Below, in pieces: positions 8,524 to 16,700 of a DNA stretch of 25,022 bases. This DNA comes from CAZADH01 sp964483805 (GTDB lineage: Bacteria; Muiribacteriota; Ozemobacteria; Ozemobacterales; Ozemobacteraceae). The stretch's first letter is position 1; each line of letters opens with the position of its first letter. The stretch is taken from NCBI GenBank assembly GCA_964483805.1, contig CAZADH010000059.1, forward strand, positions 1 through 25,022. Reading direction: 5' to 3'. The notes under the pieces are model-generated. The model was not told where the DNA came from and searched no databases. It saw only the letters and a program-made list of their open reading frames with translations. Position numbers and translations under genes: made by a program.

Positions 8524-8810
8524 GGCCCGCCCCTTTCTGATCGATGCGGTTCGCACAGATCCAGCCATAAAGGGTTCCGACTGTCAGAGACCGGTCGCTT
8601 CTTCATCGAGGCACCTGGGCGCCACTGCAGCAGGCGGCTCAGCATGACGATGATTCCCAACTGCGTTGCGGTTTTTCATGATAATCCGCAACGATGTTGT
8701 GGTTTTGCATGGGACAGTCGACCTATTCAACTTTCCTTCCAGGCCGGCGACCCCGCATAGATGGCCGCTCATAGGGCGCAGCGCCGTCGGATGCCCCCGG
8801 GGCGTGGGGG
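8524..8810. other. Convergent intergenic spacer with an inverted repeat
   Basis: This 287-base non-coding gap separates oleD (+) from the kinase gene (-). It contains one perfect 8-bp inverted repeat, CGTTGCGG at 8664-8671 and its complement at 8686-8693, with a 14-base AT-rich loop. No T-run follows on either strand, so I do not call a terminator. I see no supported small gene. Confidence 0.5.
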
Positions 8811-10895
8811 TCAACCGGCGCCGACAGACGGTGCAGCAATCACCGGAAAATGACACGTCACCGTCGTTCCGTGGCCTCGCCTTGACGTCACTTTCAAAGT
8901 GCCGTTGATCAATTGCGACCGGACCTTCATGATCTCGAGGCCCCGGCCCCGGGATTGCGGCACCGCCGCCACGTCGAACCCCGCACCGTCATCGGTCACT
9001 TCGAGGGTTCCGCCGACACCCGCGTCAACCGTGACCGTGACTCGGATGGCGCGTGGCGAAGCGTGCAGCAGCGCGTTGTTGATCGACTCCTGGGTGATGC
9101 GCAGCAAATGTATTGCTGCGTTCACGTCGGCAATGACGAGCGGCTGCGACGGCACCAGCGTGCACTCGACCTGGCTGATTCGGCGGACGTGACGCACCTG
9201 TTCGTCGAGCGCCGTCCACAAGCCGGTCCCGCTCAGGTCACCCGGGTTGAGGCCATGCGCCAGCAACCGGGCCTCGTCGACCGCATCGTTGAGGTGCTTG
9301 CGAATGGTCCGCAGGTCGTTGTGTTCGGGCCGTACATCGGCAGCCAGGCGGTCTTCGACCGCCCGGCACAACATCGCCACACCGGTCAACCGCTGACCGA
9401 GACTGTCGTGCAGGTCGCGCCCGATCCGCTGTTTTTCATCTTCGACGACCGCCAGCTCGCGCACCTTGATCTCGCCGGCCTTCAGCGCGGCCTCGACGGC
9501 ACGCCGTTCGGTGATGTCGACGAAGGTCGATAACGCGCACGTGCGCCCCTGCCACTGGATCAACCGCGCCGACAACCACACCAACGCCTTGCCGCGTGTG
9601 CCCCGGCGCAGATCGACCTCGACATCGGTGACCTGCCCCGTGCGGATCAGGTCGTCGATGATCCGCCGCCGACTCTCGGCATCGACATAAAACGACGAGG
9701 CCGGCACCCCGACGATGTCATCCGGGCGCAGGCCGGCCCACTCGATGGTCGCGCGATTCACCAAGACGATGCGATCGTCCTCCGGATCGGTTAGCAGCGT
9801 CGGCACCGGCGACTGCTCGATCAACTGCCGGTAGCGCACTTCGCTGTCGCGCAGTTCCAGCTCGGCACGCAAGCGTTCGGTGACATCGCGAATGACGACG
9901 AATCCGCCACACTGACGCCCGTCATCCCCATACACCTTGTGTATTGACATTTCCCACGACCGCCCCGTCGCAGGACCCTCACCCGGGAAGATCCGGGGAG
10001 TATCAGCCCCCGTGTGCAACCACCCCGCGATCTTACTGTTGGCAAACAGCGTCTCGCAACCTGCCCCCATGCTGCGAGGCATCGCGAGGTCGAGCATCGA
10101 GGCGGCCGCACTGTTGAAGTCGACGAGGCGACACGTCTGATCGAACACCAGCACGCCATCGGCCAGGCTCGAAAAGATTGATTGCCTCGCCACCGGCAGC
10201 AATTCGAACACGTGATACCGAAACAGCACGTACCAGTGGCCCACGCATATCGGCGCGAGCAATAGCGGGGCGACCGAGAAACCCGGAATCGGGGTCAACG
10301 CCATCTGAAACGCGAAAATGGCCGGCACCGGTGCGACCGAAAGAATCATCAGCAGTTGGGTGCGGCGGCGGAAATAGGGCGACGATTCCGCCCACGAAAA
10401 ACGCAGCAACAATACGGCCACCGCCATCATCATGACCAACGAGTGCAGGGCCTGGACCGTTTGCATCGGACCGCGCTCGAAGGAGAGCCCGTGCAAAGCC
10501 CCCCACGGCACCAGCCGATAGTGGTGCTCGAGCCATTCGTGAAACGGGTTGGTCAGGGCCAGCATCGCCGTCACCGCGGGAACAACGTACACCCACCACG
10601 ACAGGCTCACCGGCGGATGCGCATCGGGGGTGGTGTAGCGACGCACGCAGAGATACCAGAAGACCGCAGCAAAGGGAAAAAACACATAAGCGAATTGCCG
10701 AAAGAACACCTTCTCGGGCAGCGAGTCCGAAAACAACGCCAGCCCATACGCGGTCGTCCAACCGGCCACAGTTACCATCGTCAGCGCATAAGGAACGGTC
10801 AACGGAGTATTGTATTTACTCCATACATAAGCGGCCAGCGCCAGATAGGTGACGATGGCAAAAACGATGACGGTGGCGAGTGTCGCCGCAAGCAT
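8811..10895 (-). CDS. Membrane sensor histidine kinase (7TM-PAS-PAS-HisKA_3-HATPase_c)
   Basis: This 694-residue sensor kinase is of the NarL-partner class. About seven hydrophobic helices (residues 1-235) resemble the histidine-kinase N-terminal 7TM sensor region. Two PAS domains follow (about 239-340 and 349-463; the second ends in the usual DITERR). The HisKA_3 dimerisation domain has the phospho-acceptor His496 in RDLHDSLGQRL. The HATPase_c domain (about 592-686) has an N-box Asn in ESINNALLHA and G-boxes DDGAGFD and GRGLEIM. I place the start at the ATG at 10895, four bases after the TGA closing the response-regulator frame. A longer reading from 11021 only translates the regulator's coding DNA in another frame. 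It probably phosphorylates the upstream response regulator. The stimulus is unknown. Confidence 0.92.
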   Translation of the reverse strand: MLAATLATVIVFAIVTYLALAAYVWSKYNTPLTVPYALTMVTVAGWTTAYGLALFSDSLPEKVFFRQFAYVFFPFAAVFWYLCVRRYTTPDAHPPVSLSWWVYVVPAVTAMLALTNPFHEWLEHHYRLVPWGALHGLSFERGPMQTVQALHSLVMMMAVAVLLLRFSWAESSPYFRRRTQLLMILSVAPVPAIFAFQMALTPIPGFSVAPLLLAPICVGHWYVLFRYHVFELLPVARQSIFSSLADGVLVFDQTCRLVDFNSAAASMLDLAMPRSMGAGCETLFANSKIAGWLHTGADTPRIFPGEGPATGRSWEMSIHKVYGDDGRQCGGFVVIRDVTERLRAELELRDSEVRYRQLIEQSPVPTLLTDPEDDRIVLVNRATIEWAGLRPDDIVGVPASSFYVDAESRRRIIDDLIRTGQVTDVEVDLRRGTRGKALVWLSARLIQWQGRTCALSTFVDITERRAVEAALKAGEIKVRELAVVEDEKQRIGRDLHDSLGQRLTGVAMLCRAVEDRLAADVRPEHNDLRTIRKHLNDAVDEARLLAHGLNPGDLSGTGLWTALDEQVRHVRRISQVECTLVPSQPLVIADVNAAIHLLRITQESINNALLHASPRAIRVTVTVDAGVGGTLEVTDDGAGFDVAAVPQSRGRGLEIMKVRSQLINGTLKVTSRRGHGTTVTCHFPVIAAPSVGAG

Positions 10896-10899
10896 GGCG

Positions 10900-10992
10900 T
10901 CAGAGCGGCGGCCGCCGCAGGGTCTTCGAAGCCAGTGCGACCAGGGCACTCGCGCTCTTGAGACCGAGCTTGCGCTTGATGTTCTCTTAGTG
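10900..10992 (-). pseudogene. Severed C-terminal tail of the response regulator
   Basis: Reading on in the response-regulator frame past the TAG at 10993-10995 gives His, a second stop (TAA, 10989-10987), then ENIKRKLGLKSASALVALAS, a textbook LuxR/NarL C-terminal helix. The frame closes at a TGA (10902-10900) four bases before the kinase ATG, the position expected for the end of an operon's first gene. No frameshift is needed; two single-base changes, for example Tyr TAC to TAG and Lys AAA to TAA, would explain it. Confidence 0.75.
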
Positions 10993-11565
10993 CTACTCGA
11001 CCGTCTTGTTGCTGATACCAAGCTGGTGGGCGATCTCGGCGGTCATCAGGCCGTCGGCAAGCAACGCAAACAGCTCTCTCTCCCGATCCGAAAGAGCTTG
11101 CATAACAACATCCGGCAACGGTTGGGCCGTTTGGGTTTCAGTGTCACAGTGTGATCGTCGCGCCTCGGGACTCAGGTAGATGCCATCGGCGAGGACTGCG
11201 CGCACCGCCGTGACGACCAGATCGCTCGCCTCGTGTTTCAGCAGATATCCCCGGGCCCCCAACTGCATCGCTTTGCGGATCACCGCCGCATCGCTGTGCA
11301 TCGACAAAACGAGGGTCCGAATCGCCGAACCGGAACGCCGCACCCACTCGAGCAGGTCAAAACCCGACCCGTCACGCAATGACAGATCGAGGACGAGACA
11401 ATCGATCTCGGCGCCTAACAACGACCGCGACGCCTCGGCGACGGTCGCGCACGTGCCGACCACCCGCAAATCGGGCTGAGCATTGAGAACAACACTCAGA
11501 CCTTCGCTGACCAGCGGGTGGTCATCGACGATGTAAATACGGTGTATTTTCTTGTCGCTCTTCAA
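10993..11565 (-). CDS. NarL/FixJ-family response regulator, truncated in its HTH
   Basis: As it stands this encodes 190 residues. The receiver domain (1-125) has the acidic pair Asp14/Asp15, the phospho-acceptor Asp60 in LVLDLSL, Ser88 and Lys110. A LuxR-type helix-turn-helix begins at LSDRERELF (about 158), but translation ends at a TAG (10995-10993) just after SNKTVE, inside the recognition helix. The next codons are CAC and TAA, and then the usual C-terminal helix residues resume. The start is a TTG at 11565 with AAGG upstream and a good promoter. Longer reading back to 11754 gives no receiver sequence. The intact protein would have been about 221 residues, normal for the family. The product probably cannot bind DNA in the usual way, but a phosphorylatable receiver could persist. 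Confidence 0.8.
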   Translation of the reverse strand: MKSDKKIHRIYIVDDHPLVSEGLSVVLNAQPDLRVVGTCATVAEASRSLLGAEIDCLVLDLSLRDGSGFDLLEWVRRSGSAIRTLVLSMHSDAAVIRKAMQLGARGYLLKHEASDLVVTAVRAVLADGIYLSPEARRSHCDTETQTAQPLPDVVMQALSDRERELFALLADGLMTAEIAHQLGISNKTVE

Positions 11566-11620
11566 GATCGGACACCTTGAATGCTCGATGATCGCGTTCT
11601 CCCGCGCCCACACTGGCGCC

Positions 11621-11649
11621 AGTATAGACGGTCCGGGAGGACTCGACAA
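11621..11649 (-). promoter_or_regulatory. Sigma70-type promoter of the two-component operon
   Basis: On the minus strand TTGTCG (11649-11644), a 17-base spacer and TATACT (11626-11621) form a good promoter. It lies 55 bases before the TTG start of the response regulator. Confidence 0.6.
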
Positions 11650-11748
11650 GCGCCGGGCCCCGCCCGACGCCCCATCACAAACGCACGCCAAGGTCTCGAT
11701 TCGCCGGGGTCGCACCCCCGCGTCGCCGGGTGGATGACACCGGGGAGC

Positions 11749-11763
11749 AATCACTCGGTGATT
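11749..11763. other. Small palindrome, candidate operator
   Basis: AATCAC and its complement GTGATT flank a TCG centre, with GGGG and CCCC just outside. It sits five bases before an AT-rich TATATA (11768-11773) in the divergent spacer between the two-component operon and the lipoprotein gene. It could be an operator or a small hairpin; the function is not shown. Confidence 0.35.
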
Positions 11764-11860
11764 CCCCTATATACGGCATGGCCGGCTCGTTGATACGCTT
11801 CTTACTCGGGCTCCGCGGCAGTGGGCACCGTTTCAGCTTATCCGCCCGCCACGGATGGCA

Positions 11861-11882
11861 GCGCCAAACAAGGGTTTGGCGC
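11861..11882 (+). other. 9-bp perfect hairpin in the lipoprotein leader
   Basis: GCGCCAAAC (11861-11869) and its exact complement (11874-11882) enclose a four-base AAGG loop, about 95 bases before the lipoprotein ATG. There is no T-run, so it is not an intrinsic terminator. It may be a leader RNA structure or a dyad operator. I could not match it to a known riboswitch. Confidence 0.45.
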
Positions 11883-11965
11883 AGTGCAAACGACCCGGTC
11901 AATGTCGCGTCGGGCCTCGCTGTTTCCATCATCTGCTGCATGTCGCGCATGTTCGTTCGGACCCT

Positions 11966-11970
11966 GGAGG
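11966..11970 (+). promoter_or_regulatory. Shine-Dalgarno site deciding the lipoprotein start
   Basis: GGAGG five bases before the ATG at 11976 selects this start, which places a clean lipoprotein signal peptide at the N-terminus, over the upstream in-frame ATG at 11730. Confidence 0.75.
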
Positions 11971-11975
11971 CTGTA

Positions 11976-13625
11976 ATGGTTCGTCTCATCAAGTCTGCGT
12001 ATCTCTTTTCGTTCCTTGTCGTCCTGGTGACGCTGGCCACGCTGGTGGGTTGTCGGTTCTTTGGCTACGAACGAAACGACAGTGTCGGCATCGGGAACGC
12101 GACGATGTCGGTGTACGGGCGGGTCTACTCGGCCGCCGGCGTGACGCCCTCACTGCTCGCAACCGGGCCTCGGGGCCTGGTTCGCGGCGAGGCGTTCGGC
12201 GCGCCCGTGGCCGGAGCCCTGGTGTGGCTCGACACGAACCCGAGCGACGTGAAGATCACCAACGCCAATGGCGATTATTCGTTCGTCAATGTCGCACCCG
12301 GACTGCACCGGGTGGTGGCGAGAACTCCGAACGGGGCGATTCGCACTCAGAAGGTGCGCTCGAGTCACGTGTCACTCAACACGCAAACGCCGGTCGGCAT
12401 GCAAGACCTCATTCTGAAGGTCGCCGAGAAGTCGTTCACCGGGATACTGCGCTACGCCAATGGTGAGCCGGTGCCGGCGAACACGGCGTTGTCGCTGTGG
12501 GGCGAGACCTTCTACACGCAGGCCGACGGGTATTTTCAAAGCCCATTGCTGCCCAATGACGAGTACGTCGCCGAAATCCTCGTGGCCTCGACCAGCGTCT
12601 CCGATGCAATCGTCGTGCGGGCGCCGGTGCTCGCCACTGACACACCGTCGTTCATCGAGGCGATGGTGCCCGGCCGTGCTGCGGGCGGGCCACGCAATAC
12701 CCCGCCGATCGTTCTCATGTCGGCCACCAATGTCGGCACGACGACGAACGTCATTCGAGCCGGCGATCGGTTGCAGTTGCGTGCCGAGGCGTTCGATCCT
12801 GACCCCGAGGACGCCACCCTCCGTTACCGCTGGACCTCACGCAACGGCTTGCTCGCGACCTCTTCGGTGTTGCCGGCCGAAGCAACCTGGACCGCGTCGA
12901 CGACGCCCGGCCTGTCGTGGGTGCAGGTCTCGGTCACCGACACGCATGGCGCCTTCAGTTCGTCACGCGTCGCGGTCATGGTCGGGATCGATCACCCGCC
13001 GACGCCGATCGACAACCGCCCCCTGCAGATCGTCAACGTGGTGCCGGCAAGCGGGGCATCGCCGATCGCGGCCAGCACAACCATTGCCGTGACCTTCGAT
13101 CGCAAGATCGATGCGGGCACGGTGTCGTCGAGCACGTTCATCGTCAGCAGCGGCACCACGGCGCTGGCCGGAACCTACACCGTGAGCGGCGACGAGAAGA
13201 CGGTGACCTTCACCCCGGCGGCCCCGTTGCCGATGGGAACGGGGATCGCGGTGGTCATCACCCGCGACCTGCGCGATCCTGGCGGCAGTGGGCTGGTCGC
13301 CGAGCGGCGCTGGACCTTCGGCGTTTCGATCCTGGCCGACAACACGGCGCCACTGGGTCCCGATCTGCCTACCCTGGTCGTCGACGCGGGCGGTGTTCTG
13401 CGCCTGGTGTTCTCCAAGGAACTGAAAGACGGCGCGCCGGGCAAAGGCGCGCTCGAGCAGGCCTTCAGCGCGGGTCAGAGTCCGGCGCCGACGTTCGCCT
13501 GGGTCGGCACCTTCCGTGAGATTCTGAGCATCACGGGCGGGGCCAGCGGCAACACCTATGCGTCGGTGACCGCGACCTTCGCGGACACGGCCGGCAACAG
13601 CAACACGCAGTCGTTGGTGCAATGA
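11976..13625 (+). CDS. Secreted lipoprotein with CarboxypepD_reg-like and Ig-like domains
   Basis: This 549-residue protein starts with a lipoprotein signal peptide: basic residues, a hydrophobic run and lipobox LVGC with Cys26. A carboxypeptidase-regulatory-like beta-sandwich follows (about 46-133, with ITNANGDYSF), then a related segment (about 150-205). A PKD/cadherin-like domain is at about 243-338 (FDPDPED and VSVTD motifs) and a Big_5-type Ig-like domain at about 350-451 (VVPASGAS, TFDRKID, and a VTFTPAAPL strand). The C-terminal 98 residues match nothing I recognise. No enzyme motif is visible, so it is probably a cell-surface structural or adhesive protein. It lies 79 bases upstream of the giant repeat protein on the same strand, and the pair may be co-expressed and interact (inference). 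Confidence 0.85.
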   Translation: MVRLIKSAYLFSFLVVLVTLATLVGCRFFGYERNDSVGIGNATMSVYGRVYSAAGVTPSLLATGPRGLVRGEAFGAPVAGALVWLDTNPSDVKITNANGDYSFVNVAPGLHRVVARTPNGAIRTQKVRSSHVSLNTQTPVGMQDLILKVAEKSFTGILRYANGEPVPANTALSLWGETFYTQADGYFQSPLLPNDEYVAEILVASTSVSDAIVVRAPVLATDTPSFIEAMVPGRAAGGPRNTPPIVLMSATNVGTTTNVIRAGDRLQLRAEAFDPDPEDATLRYRWTSRNGLLATSSVLPAEATWTASTTPGLSWVQVSVTDTHGAFSSSRVAVMVGIDHPPTPIDNRPLQIVNVVPASGASPIAASTTIAVTFDRKIDAGTVSSSTFIVSSGTTALAGTYTVSGDEKTVTFTPAAPLPMGTGIAVVITRDLRDPGGSGLVAERRWTFGVSILADNTAPLGPDLPTLVVDAGGVLRLVFSKELKDGAPGKGALEQAFSAGQSPAPTFAWVGTFREILSITGGASGNTYASVTATFADTAGNSNTQSLVQ

Positions 13626-13704
13626 CATGAAATACAACGTAACTCATTTGACCGACGATCGTTTCGGCGGCTTTTCTGCGACCATGCGGACAAGGCAGGT
13701 GTTT

Positions 13705-16700
13705 ATGCGCAGGTTTTCATTGAAACTATTCTTGTTCCTGGCGATGGCCGGGTTGTTCATTTCCGGGCAGGCCGCCATGGCTGTGCCACAGGTGGTTACG
13801 AGCAATGCCGACTCGGGGCCCGGCACGTTGCGGCAGGCCATTGCCGACACCATCAACAACGACTGGATCAGATTTGCTCTACCCGCGGGGAACGAAACGA
13901 TCACGCTGACGTCCGAGTTGTCGATCGCGAGCGGGAACCGGTCGATCGACGGCGCCAATTCGTATGGCAGTGGCCGGACGGTCACTGTGAAAGTGACGGC
14001 GCCGGGCACGTCGGAGTGGCGGGTCATGAGTTACAATGCGATCGGCGGCACGCTCACTCTCGAGAACCTGAACCTCGAGGGCGGCAGCGTCGGGCCGACC
14101 GGCAGGGGTGGTGCGGTGTATGTCAAGAAGGGCGCACTGGACATGACGGGAGTCACCGTGTCGAACTCCAAGGCGGCATGGGGCGGCGCCGTATACGCTG
14201 AAAACAACCAGGGCCCGCTGAGGTTCGCCAACTGTACGTTTTTCAACAACACGGCGACCGGCGACGGCACCAATTACTCGCTGGGTGGCGCTGTCATGGT
14301 CCACTCCCAGACGGCCACATTCAGGAACTGCACCTTGACCGGCAACAGCGCCAGCGGCATCACGCCAAAGTCGGAGGGTGGAGCCATTTTCGCACTGGGA
14401 ACGGTCTCGGTCACCAACTGCACGATCACCGGCAACAGCGTGTCAGGCGGCACGACAGCGAACACCGGGGGCGGCATCCACAGTTGGTCGAGCAGCGCCA
14501 GTCTGAACATGCTAAACACGATCGTCATCGGCAACACAGCGACCGGGCCAGGCGCAGCCGGCGCCGATTTGCAGGCCGACGGCCCGACCACCGCGTATTA
14601 CTGCTGGTACAGCGGCGTCGGCGGAACGGTCTCGACCCAGGGCAGCGCCCCGAATATCAATACGGCGTATGCTGCAGGCGATCTTCTGCCTCTGGCCGAC
14701 AACGGCGGCAGGACGAAAACGATCGCACTGGGCGCGGGAGCGCCGGCACTCGGGGCGGGCACCTTCGCCTACTACAACGAAACCGACGGCGACTACTTTC
14801 AAGGCAATGACGCTGCGTGGCACCGTCTCGATTCATGGGCCACGACGCCCACAATCAACGTCGCCGACAAGCTGACCACCGACCAGCGCGGAACGACCCG
14901 AGTGTCGCCGACCTCTATCGGCGCATATCACAAGACGCACCTTTTCATCCGGGGCCGGGTGACGCAGCTTGGTCGGCCGAAACCCGGTGTGAACGTTCGG
15001 GCCGGTTCCGCCTCAGCAACGACTGATATCGACGGCAATTACGTGATCTCGAATCTGTCCCCCGGAGAGACTTACGTGGTCGCGCCATCGCTCGAGGGGG
15101 GATACCGGTTTATCCCGCCCTTCAGGACGGTGACGATCAACAACGATGGGCCCGGTGTCACCGACTGCGATTTCACTGTGGACGTTGTCCGCTTCTACCT
15201 GGGAACCAGCGGCAAGGGTTCGACCACTCCGCCGACGGGTTCCTATTTCGTGCCGCGCTACGTACCGCAAACCATCTCGGCCGTGGCCTCAGCAGGTGCG
15301 GGGTATCACTGGTCGGCCTGGAGCGCCGACAACTATTTCACCACCGAGATTGCCAGCACTACCAGCGCAACCACCACGGTCACCCTGCGAGACGACTCGG
15401 TCGTGCGGGCCAACTTCGCGTTGAACGAATACAAAATCCGGACGGCGGTGAATCCGGATTTGCCCGCCCTCTACGACTATGTGGGCCCGGGAAGCGTTGG
15501 GGTTCCCTATCCCCGTTGGCATGGAGCCTCGTATAACCTGTTTGCTGCCAACGCTCGTGCCATGTCGTTCGTGCGTTGGGAAAGCAGTGATCCGGCAATC
15601 GTTCTCGACGATCCAACGTTGCCATCGATACCGTTGCTGGCCTACGGTGACGTTACCTTCACTGCGTATTACGCGGCGGCGTCAGTGACGCTCACCGTGG
15701 ACTACGGCACGGGCTCGGGCAAGTACCTCGCGGGCACGAAGGTTCCGATCGAGGCGGGGGTGCCGCCGGGTCCGGGGATGATGTTTGACGTGTGGATGGG
15801 TCACACGGCGGGGGTCGAGGACATCACCAAACCCGCGACCACGTTCACCATGCCTGCCGACCACGTAACCCTCAGACCGTCATACAAAGTGATCCCCCCG
15901 GTTGAGTACACGCTGACGGTGGTCAGCGGCAGCGGCGGGGGCAAATACCAGGCCGGTAAGGTGGTCACACTCAATGCCGCCCTCGCCTCCGACGGCCAGC
16001 AGTTCGACAAATGGGTCGGTGACACGGCCGGTGTCGTCGACGTCGGGAGCACCTGGACCCCCCTTTACATGCCGAGCAACAATGCCACGGTGACCGCGAC
16101 ATACAAACCATTGCAGCCGACCTTCTACCACTTGTCGGTGTTCGGCGGCGCGGGCAGCGGCAACTACCGCCCCGGAACATCGGTAACCATCCAGGCCGGC
16201 GTGGCGACCGAGGGCCAGATCTTTTCCAGTTGGACCGGTTCGAATCTCACATTCGGAAATCGGGCCAACCCGACCACGACCCTGACGATGCCCACCGCCA
16301 ATGCCACGGTGGCGGCTCTGTTCAAGGAGTCGCCACCCACACTGTATGCGCTGACGGTGCTCGGCGGCACGGGTTCCGGTACGTACAAGGCCGGCACCTC
16401 GGTGACCGTCATGGCCGGGCTACCACCCGACGGCCACATGTTCGACAAGTGGAGCGGACAAACCTCGACGATGGCCAACATCAACGAGGCGAACACGTCG
16501 TTGATCATGCCCGCCGGTCCGATCACGGTAGTGGCGCAATATGCCAGGATACCGATTCCCAAGTATACGCTGCGCACCCTGTCCGGCACCGGCACCGGCG
16601 AGTACCAGGCCGGGACCATCGTCCCCTTGATGGCCGCCACCGTGCCCGCGGGCCAGATGTTCGATTGCTGGGTCGGTCAGGTTTCGACCGTCGGCAATGT

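Noticed and set aside
8664..8693. Bidirectional terminator between oleD and the kinase gene
   Set aside because: An 8-bp stem exists, but the loop is 14 bases and no T-run follows on either strand.
10803..10821. Inverted repeat GGAGTA-TTGTATT-TACTCC as an operator
   Set aside because: It lies inside the first part of the kinase coding region, has only 6-bp arms, and is explained by ordinary codons plus the AT-rich word noted elsewhere.
10896..11021. N-terminal extension of the histidine kinase from 11021
   Set aside because: This stretch encodes the response regulator's C-terminal helices in another frame; the extension is Ser/Arg-rich, while the ATG at 10895 starts the first membrane helix.
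13627..13704. Upstream ATG at 13627 as the start of the giant protein
   Set aside because: It would bury the signal peptide behind 26 polar residues; the ATG at 13705 gives a standard signal peptide with a nearby AGG.
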